NCBI GenBank assembly: GCA_029288035.1
Contig: JARFPZ010000119.1
Location: forward strand, 1-36,261
DNA: 36,261 nucleotides
Reading direction: 5' to 3'
From: Desulfosarcina sp.
GTDB taxonomy: Bacteria; Desulfobacterota; Desulfobacteria; Desulfobacterales; JAFDCJ01
Shown here: in pieces, positions 31,608 to 36,261 of the stretch
How positions within the stretch are numbered: position 1 is the first letter of the stretch
Layout: every line of letters begins with the position of its first letter
Translations under genes and position numbers: made by a program
Notes under the pieces: generated by a model
What the model was told of the DNA's origin: nothing
What the model saw: only the letters and a program-made list of their open reading frames with translations
The model's database searches: none

Positions 31608-32738
31608 ATGAAACATCGCCAAAATGGCACGGTTTCTGATGATCAAGCTGGCCAATTTCAGAAATCGTTCATATGGATGTATCTTGAATTGACCAAAGAC
31701 CAGACCTATCCAATAAATCCGGACAAGGTGCCCTCCCCCGCCATTCTGATCATATTGATGGGATCGCTGGGGGATATCATCAGAGCGCTTTGTTTGATCT
31801 GCCACCTGAAGTCGCATTGGCCGCAGAGTCGGATTAGCTGGCTGGTGGAAGCGAGATGGGCGGAGCTGATTCGGCTGCATCGCCAAATCGATAAGGTAAT
31901 TATCTTTCGACGAGAATGGCGTGCTTCAGCATTGTGGCAGCTTTGCAAAGAATTGAGTCAGCAGGATTTCGACATCACGCTTGATCTCCAACGCATTTTT
32001 AAGAGCGGTCTATTCTCGTTGCTGTCGGGAGCCAAGCGGCGAATCGGGGTTCATCGAAACAACGCCAAAGAATTGAACTGGTTATTTAATAACGAGCATA
32101 TTTCGTACGTTGATGACAATCTTTCCAAATTGAGTCATTATCTTAAATTCACCGAACAATTGGGTCTGCCAGCAGCGACCGCGCTGGACTTTGGGTTTGA
32201 TCGTTTCGATGGAAACAAGATACTGCCAACGGCGGTGGTTGAAATTCAAAATTCGTTCATCGCGGTGGTCATGGGTTCATCTTGGGAGACCAAAGATTGG
32301 TATTTTGAAGGATATTGCCGACTCGTACAACAGATTTTATCCTTTCTCAAGCGCGATGTCGTCCTTTTGGGGGATAGCTCTCAGTCGCCCGCTGCCCGGC
32401 GACTATCAAAAAATATGGATTCACATAAAGTCATTGATTTAACCGGCAACTCATTGGTGGAGATGACGGCTGTGTTGAAAGCGGCAGCAGCGGGAGTAGG
32501 TCCCGATTCGGGACCAGGGCATCTGGCAGCAGCGGTGGGTACGCCCTATGTGACCCTTTTTGGCCCAACGCCTCCAGGTCGGCATGCGCCTTATGGGTGT
32601 GATCACCTGGTTGTTCAAACTGAGAAGGACTGCATCCCTTGCTACAAAAAACGCTGTCCCGGACGCAACCGAGAATGCATGTACGACATAGACCCGGAAA
32701 GGGTGATGGGAAAGCTCATCAAAGCGCTAAAACGGTAG
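31608..32738 (+). CDS. GT9 heptosyltransferase (WaaC-like)
   Basis: A 376-residue GT-B enzyme of the ADP-heptose:LPS heptosyltransferase family. ILIILMGSLGDIIRAL (46-61) is the N-terminal phosphate-binding loop with the catalytic-type Asp. The donor-binding end reads AGVGPDSGPGHLAAAVGTPYVTLFGPTPPGRHAPYG. A C-terminal cysteine cluster (DCIPCYKKRCPGRNRECM) is common in the family. The first ~40 residues extend beyond the usual start, so translation may begin later, for example at Met24. It is 24 bp after kdkA. Probably heptosyltransferase I, but I or II cannot be separated with certainty. Confidence 0.88.
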   Translation: MKHRQNGTVSDDQAGQFQKSFIWMYLELTKDQTYPINPDKVPSPAILIILMGSLGDIIRALCLICHLKSHWPQSRISWLVEARWAELIRLHRQIDKVIIFRREWRASALWQLCKELSQQDFDITLDLQRIFKSGLFSLLSGAKRRIGVHRNNAKELNWLFNNEHISYVDDNLSKLSHYLKFTEQLGLPAATALDFGFDRFDGNKILPTAVVEIQNSFIAVVMGSSWETKDWYFEGYCRLVQQILSFLKRDVVLLGDSSQSPAARRLSKNMDSHKVIDLTGNSLVEMTAVLKAAAAGVGPDSGPGHLAAAVGTPYVTLFGPTPPGRHAPYGCDHLVVQTEKDCIPCYKKRCPGRNRECMYDIDPERVMGKLIKALKR

Positions 32739-32810
32739 ACTTCCACAAGGCCTTGAAGCGGGTGGGAGGTAGACGTATTCATTGTCCTAGTAACAGGTTA
32801 AGGTAATTCA

Positions 32811-33866
32811 GTGACACCTGATAGTCATCAAATACCGCCACAAACCATCCTGGTTATGTGTCCCAATTGGGTTGGCGATGTCGTTATGGCGACACCAGCC
32901 TTTGAGTGTATTCGCCAAAATTATCCGGCAGCCCGGATCATTGGGCTCATCCGGGATTATGCCGGTGGTGTCGTTGAGGATGGACCGTGGTTTGATGACC
33001 TGATTAAGGTAAACGATAAAACCCTCCGGGGCGTCTTTAAGGCATCTGGCCGGATCCGTCGTTTGAATCCGGACCTGGCCATTATTTTGCCGAATTCATT
33101 TCGCTCGGCCTTGATCGCACGACTCAGTGGGGCCAAAAAAATTTGCGGTTACCGTCGCAACGGACGCTCCATCTTAATGAGCGGCGGTCCCCTGCCCCTT
33201 CGTAAAAACAAGCGTTTTATTCCCAGACCAATGGTGGATTATTACCTTGAGATTTGCCGTTGGCTGAATCTGGCGGTTCCCGTGCAATCCAGACCCCGTC
33301 TTTTCATGTCCGAGGCCGTGCAGGAAAAGAGTCGTCGACATCTTAAACGCTACTGCATTTCCCCTGATGATACGGTAATCGGCTTAAATCCAGGAGCGCA
33401 ATTCGGCAGTTCCAAGTGTTGGCCGCCCGTGCATTTTGCGCGGTTGGCGGAATTGATATCCCGAGACTGGGACTGCAAAATTTTGTTATTTATCGGCCCT
33501 GGTGAAGAGGATATTGGAAAAGAAATCGTAAAGCACAGTCAGGCAAAAATTGTCAACACCGGTCCGGACAAGGTCGACCTGGCTCTGTTAAAACCGTTGA
33601 TTCATCGATGCCGGCTTTTATTTACCAATGACACCGGCCCCCGCCACTATGCCGTGGCCTTTAATATACCGGTGGTGGTTATCATGGGTCCCACGGACCC
33701 GCGATATACCCAGGCGAATCTCGAAAAAACCATTATACTGCGTCAGGAATTGGCCTGTTCCCCCTGCCACCTTAAAAAATGCACGCTCGATCACCGATGT
33801 ATGACCGAAATCTCGCCGGAGGCCGCGCTGCAAGCCGGTAAACAATTGTTGCAGGAGCATTTTTAA
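32811..33866 (+). CDS. waaF: GT9 heptosyltransferase II-like protein
   Basis: A 351-residue heptosyltransferase. ILVMCPNWVGDVVMATPA (13-30) is the WaaF-type N-terminal signature; LNPGAQFGSSKCWPPVHFA binds the donor, and LFTNDTGPRHYAVAFNIPVVVIMGPTDP is the C-terminal hallmark. The C-terminal cysteines (CSPCHLKKCTLDHRCM) are as in WaaF relatives. The start is GTG 32811 with TAAGG about eight bases upstream. It would add the second heptose to the inner core, using ADP-heptose made with the RfaE2 encoded at 4.2-4.7 kb. It ends three bases before the GT9-like gene. Confidence 0.92.
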   Translation: MTPDSHQIPPQTILVMCPNWVGDVVMATPAFECIRQNYPAARIIGLIRDYAGGVVEDGPWFDDLIKVNDKTLRGVFKASGRIRRLNPDLAIILPNSFRSALIARLSGAKKICGYRRNGRSILMSGGPLPLRKNKRFIPRPMVDYYLEICRWLNLAVPVQSRPRLFMSEAVQEKSRRHLKRYCISPDDTVIGLNPGAQFGSSKCWPPVHFARLAELISRDWDCKILLFIGPGEEDIGKEIVKHSQAKIVNTGPDKVDLALLKPLIHRCRLLFTNDTGPRHYAVAFNIPVVVIMGPTDPRYTQANLEKTIILRQELACSPCHLKKCTLDHRCMTEISPEAALQAGKQLLQEHF

Positions 33867-33869
33867 ATT

Positions 33870-35384
33870 ATGAAATCCTCCTATTACAGAAAAAAATGGT
33901 CGAGCATAAACGCCCACATCGTCGATCCGGAAGAAATAAAACGGTTGTCACGGCAGGTCGCCCATTCGTTTATGGATTCATATCTGAAAGATTGTCACTA
34001 TGAGGCGGATTATATCGACCTGCTGTGTGAAATGACCACAATTTCCCGCGATCCCGAACTTAATAGCGTCGCCGCCCGGGCGCTGTTTAGCATCATCATC
34101 GAAAGCTTGTGTGATGAGTTTGAAGCACTTCAGACGGAAACATACAACCGGGTCATGGCCCAGGTCATCACTTTTTGCCGCAAGCTTTCGACAGGCAGAG
34201 AACTGGACCGCTCTTTGAACGATTTTGGAATTTCCTGCCGCAAGGACCTGTTAGATCGCATTAAGGGAATTCGGACGGAGGGCAGGTCGTTATCACGACA
34301 CCGGGATATCAAAAAAATTCTGGTTTTGTCCCGTGTGACCATCGGCGCGGATATTGCCGTCACCAGCGTTATCATCCAACGTCTGAGCAAACAATATCCC
34401 AAAGCGGAAATGGTGCTCATCGGCGGGGGCAAACTGGACGAGATCTATGGCGGTAATCCACGAATCCGATTACAACAGGCCGAGTATGAAAAGGATGGCG
34501 GTCTGCTGGAACGACTGTTAAATTGGCAACTGGTGTTGAATATCATTCAGCAGGAACTGGCCGACTGCCCGCTTTACAACACCATTCTGGTAGATCCGGA
34601 TTCGCGCCTTTCTCAGCTCGGCGTACTGCCCATTATTGCGCCGGAGCACTACTATTTTTTTGATAGTCGCTCGGATGTCTCATTTGCCGATAACATGGCC
34701 ATGGCGCAGCTAACCAATGCATGGCTGAATAAAATAACGGGAAATGATGATTTTCGTTACCCCGCTGTCTGGCTGCTTCCAGAACCACTGCAAAAGGCGG
34801 CCGCATTGTATCAAAAGCTGAGAAATAACGGCACCCGCAGGGTCATTGCAATCAATTTCGGCGTTGGCGGCAATCCGCGTAAAAAGGTTGGACAGCTTCT
34901 GGAGCAAGAACTTCTGCTGTCTCTACTACGGGAACCGAATACGGTGATCGCACTGGACAAAGGATATGGCGAAAAAGAGCTTCACTATTCCAATTCTCTG
35001 CTGAAGGTTGTCAGACAAAACGAATATGCCACCGAGGATGTCTCTTTTACTGCTGAATTCAACAGCGATATCAGCAGTGGTGTGATCGGTTTACAGACGG
35101 GCATTGGTGAAATTGCCGCCATTATCGCAAATTGTGACGAGTATATCGGTTACGATTCCGCCTGTCAGCATATTGCGGCGGCGCTGCAAATCCCCTGCCT
35201 GACTATTTTTGGTGGTTCCAACAACATGCGGTTCATTCGGCGCTGGAGCGCCTTTGGGGCCAACAGCTGCCGGATGGTTCATGTCGACACATTGTCCGAC
35301 CCGACCGCCATCGATGTGGAAGATATAATCGTTCGCATCATGCATGAAAGGAGAATGCAGGACAGGCCAAGAATTGAAGATTGA
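33870..35384 (+). CDS. Divergent GT9-like protein with an extra N-terminal helical domain
   Basis: A 504-residue protein. Residues 1 to about 145 are predicted helical, with no motif I recognise. From about 147 a GT9-like fold begins: IKKILVLSRVTIGADIAVTS is a divergent form of the heptosyltransferase loop, VIAINFGVGGNPRKK sits at the donor-domain start, and GEIAAIIANCDEYIGYDSACQHIAAALQIPCLTIFGG is the family end. The usual GDxxxT loop reads GADIAVTS, so catalysis is not assured. It follows waaF by three bases, with AGGAG 14 bases upstream. The last residues and stop (RIED, TGA) lie in a heptamer-array repeat. Confidence 0.78.
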   Translation: MKSSYYRKKWSSINAHIVDPEEIKRLSRQVAHSFMDSYLKDCHYEADYIDLLCEMTTISRDPELNSVAARALFSIIIESLCDEFEALQTETYNRVMAQVITFCRKLSTGRELDRSLNDFGISCRKDLLDRIKGIRTEGRSLSRHRDIKKILVLSRVTIGADIAVTSVIIQRLSKQYPKAEMVLIGGGKLDEIYGGNPRIRLQQAEYEKDGGLLERLLNWQLVLNIIQQELADCPLYNTILVDPDSRLSQLGVLPIIAPEHYYFFDSRSDVSFADNMAMAQLTNAWLNKITGNDDFRYPAVWLLPEPLQKAAALYQKLRNNGTRRVIAINFGVGGNPRKKVGQLLEQELLLSLLREPNTVIALDKGYGEKELHYSNSLLKVVRQNEYATEDVSFTAEFNSDISSGVIGLQTGIGEIAAIIANCDEYIGYDSACQHIAAALQIPCLTIFGGSNNMRFIRRWSAFGANSCRMVHVDTLSDPTAIDVEDIIVRIMHERRMQDRPRIED

Positions 35385-35588
35385 AGATTGAAGATTTGTG
35401 GATGTCGCTTCACTCCACCAATTTAATTTCCGTTTAGGGTCTATTCCCCTGCAGCCTGCTGCGATTAAATTTCTTTTGCATTAGAATATATTTAGCGATT
35501 TGCCGCAAGGTTTCGTTAATGGTTTTGTTATAATCGATCCGCCGGAGGCGAACCTTAATTCTTCAATTTTCAATCGTCAATCTTCAAT
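35373..35588. repeat. Family A inverted heptamer-array element, copy 2
   Basis: The left arm (35373-35397) is ATTGAAG three times plus ATTT, followed by GTGGATGTCGCTTC. The right arm (35557-35588), on the minus strand, is ATTGAAG, ATTGACG, ATTGAAA, ATTGAAG plus AATT. The interior (about 160 bp) shares GATCCGCC-(G/A)-GGAGG with the element near comF. The left arm supplies the stop codon of the preceding GT9-like gene. Confidence 0.75.
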
Positions 35589-35654
35589 CAATGGCATTTG
35601 CTGAAACCGACATATATTTGCAACATGTTGTCATAAAAATGGACTAAGGGCCTA
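35579..35654. repeat. Dispersed ~75-bp repeat, copy 2
   Basis: Same sequence family and orientation as 4748-4826, beginning in the right arm of family A copy 2 and ending two bases before the radical SAM start codon. It includes the palindrome CAACATGTTG (35621-35630), which also occurs at 20861-20870. Confidence 0.6.
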
Positions 35655-35656
35655 TC

Positions 35657-36261
35657 ATGAAAATTCTCTTCCTCTATCCCAACGCCAGCTCCCAGCTGGG
35701 ATTCAACTACGGCATCGCCCATTTATCGGCCGTGCTCAAGCAGGCCGGACATGACGTCGCCCTGTGGCAGCTATGTGACGATATTGAGCCGCTGCCATCC
35801 GAAGAACAGTTTATCGCCCGCCTGCGACGAGAAGCAGCGGATATCATCGGTTTTTCGGTCGTCACCAACCAGTGGCCCTACGCAAAAAAACTGGCCGCAT
35901 GGGCACGTAAGGCCACAAAGGTCCCCCTGGTGTGCGGCGGCATCCATACCATGGCCGCTGCAAAGGAGATTTTGCAGTCTCGGGTATTTGACTTTATCAT
36001 TCGGGGGGAGGCGGAAGAAGCCTTTGAAGAATTTGTCGATAAGTTAAGCCAGTCTCAGGACCCTAGGGAGATAAAAAATCTTGGTTTTTTGCAAAACGGC
36101 AAGTTGCGTCTCAATCCTTTACGGCCCTTGCCGGATTTAAAAAAATTGCCGTTTAAAGATTACGATATTTTTGATTTTCAAAAAATTATCGATGCCAAAA
36201 ACGGCTGGACGGGTTTAATGGCCTCCAGAGGGTGCCCCTTTTCCTGCACCTACTGCTTTAA
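35657..36261 (+). CDS. B12-binding domain radical SAM protein, N-terminal part (3' end outside window)
   Basis: The frame is open from ATG 35657 to the window end (201 codons and two bases), so no stop is visible. Residues 1 to about 125 form a cobalamin-binding-like Rossmann domain (MKILFLYPN, GIAHLSAVLKQAGHDV, DIIGFSVVTNQWPYAKKLA, VPLVCGGIHTMA, FIIRGEAEEAF). After a linker (LPDLKKLPFKDYDIFDF) the radical SAM core starts with ASRGCPFSCTYCF: Cys193, Cys197 and Cys200 hold the 4Fe-4S cluster. Such proteins do methylations or other radical reactions; the product cannot be read from this part. Confidence 0.92.
   Translation, partial: MKILFLYPNASSQLGFNYGIAHLSAVLKQAGHDVALWQLCDDIEPLPSEEQFIARLRREAADIIGFSVVTNQWPYAKKLAAWARKATKVPLVCGGIHTMAAAKEILQSRVFDFIIRGEAEEAFEEFVDKLSQSQDPREIKNLGFLQNGKLRLNPLRPLPDLKKLPFKDYDIFDFQKIIDAKNGWTGLMASRGCPFSCTYCF

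Overview
This window is a piece of chromosome from a Gram-negative bacterium. The gene set and protein sequences look like Desulfobacterota (deltaproteobacteria, probably Desulfobacterales-like): a split ATP synthase locus carrying only F0 genes, a RemA/YicC/Gmk neighbourhood, a DUF4416 gene, and a large lipopolysaccharide (LPS) locus with Kdo and heptose enzymes. The lineage is inferred from protein character only; no rRNA gene is present.

Region 1 (1-9.9 kb) is housekeeping. It starts with the 3' end of uvrA on the + strand, which converges on atpZ-atpI-atpB-atpE (- strand) with a terminator between them. Upstream on the - strand lie pyrK, pgeF, rfaE2 (ADP-heptose synthesis), comF, rlmB, gmk, remA, yicC, a DUF4416 gene and a Trm112-like zinc protein.

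Region 2 (9.9-13.8 kb, - strand) is a four-gene cassette: a GNAT-like acyltransferase, an acyl carrier protein, an AMP-forming acyl/aminoacyl ligase and a fold-III PLP decarboxylase. The last three overlap or nearly abut. The set resembles the ligase/decarboxylase/ACP genes known from exosortase loci and the BtrI/BtrJ/BtrK logic of butirosin synthesis, but no exosortase is visible here. It may make a decarboxylated amino acid on a carrier protein and transfer it to a surface glycan.

Region 3 (14.2-35.4 kb) is an LPS core/surface-glycan locus. It holds a YrbL-family protein, a leftward operon (two duplicated modules of small membrane protein plus GT-C-like membrane transferase, then a lipid A acyltransferase and a GT4), waaA (Kdo transferase), a WaaE-like GT2, a GT4, a CgeB-like transferase, an O-antigen ligase-like protein, a polysaccharide deacetylase, a protein with two LPS-kinase domains, a sulfotransferase, a Kdo-kinase homologue, two GT9 heptosyltransferases and a divergent GT9-like protein with an extra N-terminal domain. 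Together they would build, phosphorylate, possibly sulfate and ligate an LPS core. The window ends inside a B12-binding radical SAM gene.

The most unusual signal lies between the genes. At least six intergenic spacers hold elements whose two ends are inverted, in-register arrays of a 7- or 8-bp unit. The unit is different in each family (ATTGAAG, GGTATTG, GGTTCAA, GCATAGA, GGGAGGCT), yet the architecture is the same, and the G-rich, C-poor strand always runs inward. I do not recognise a named element class with this design.
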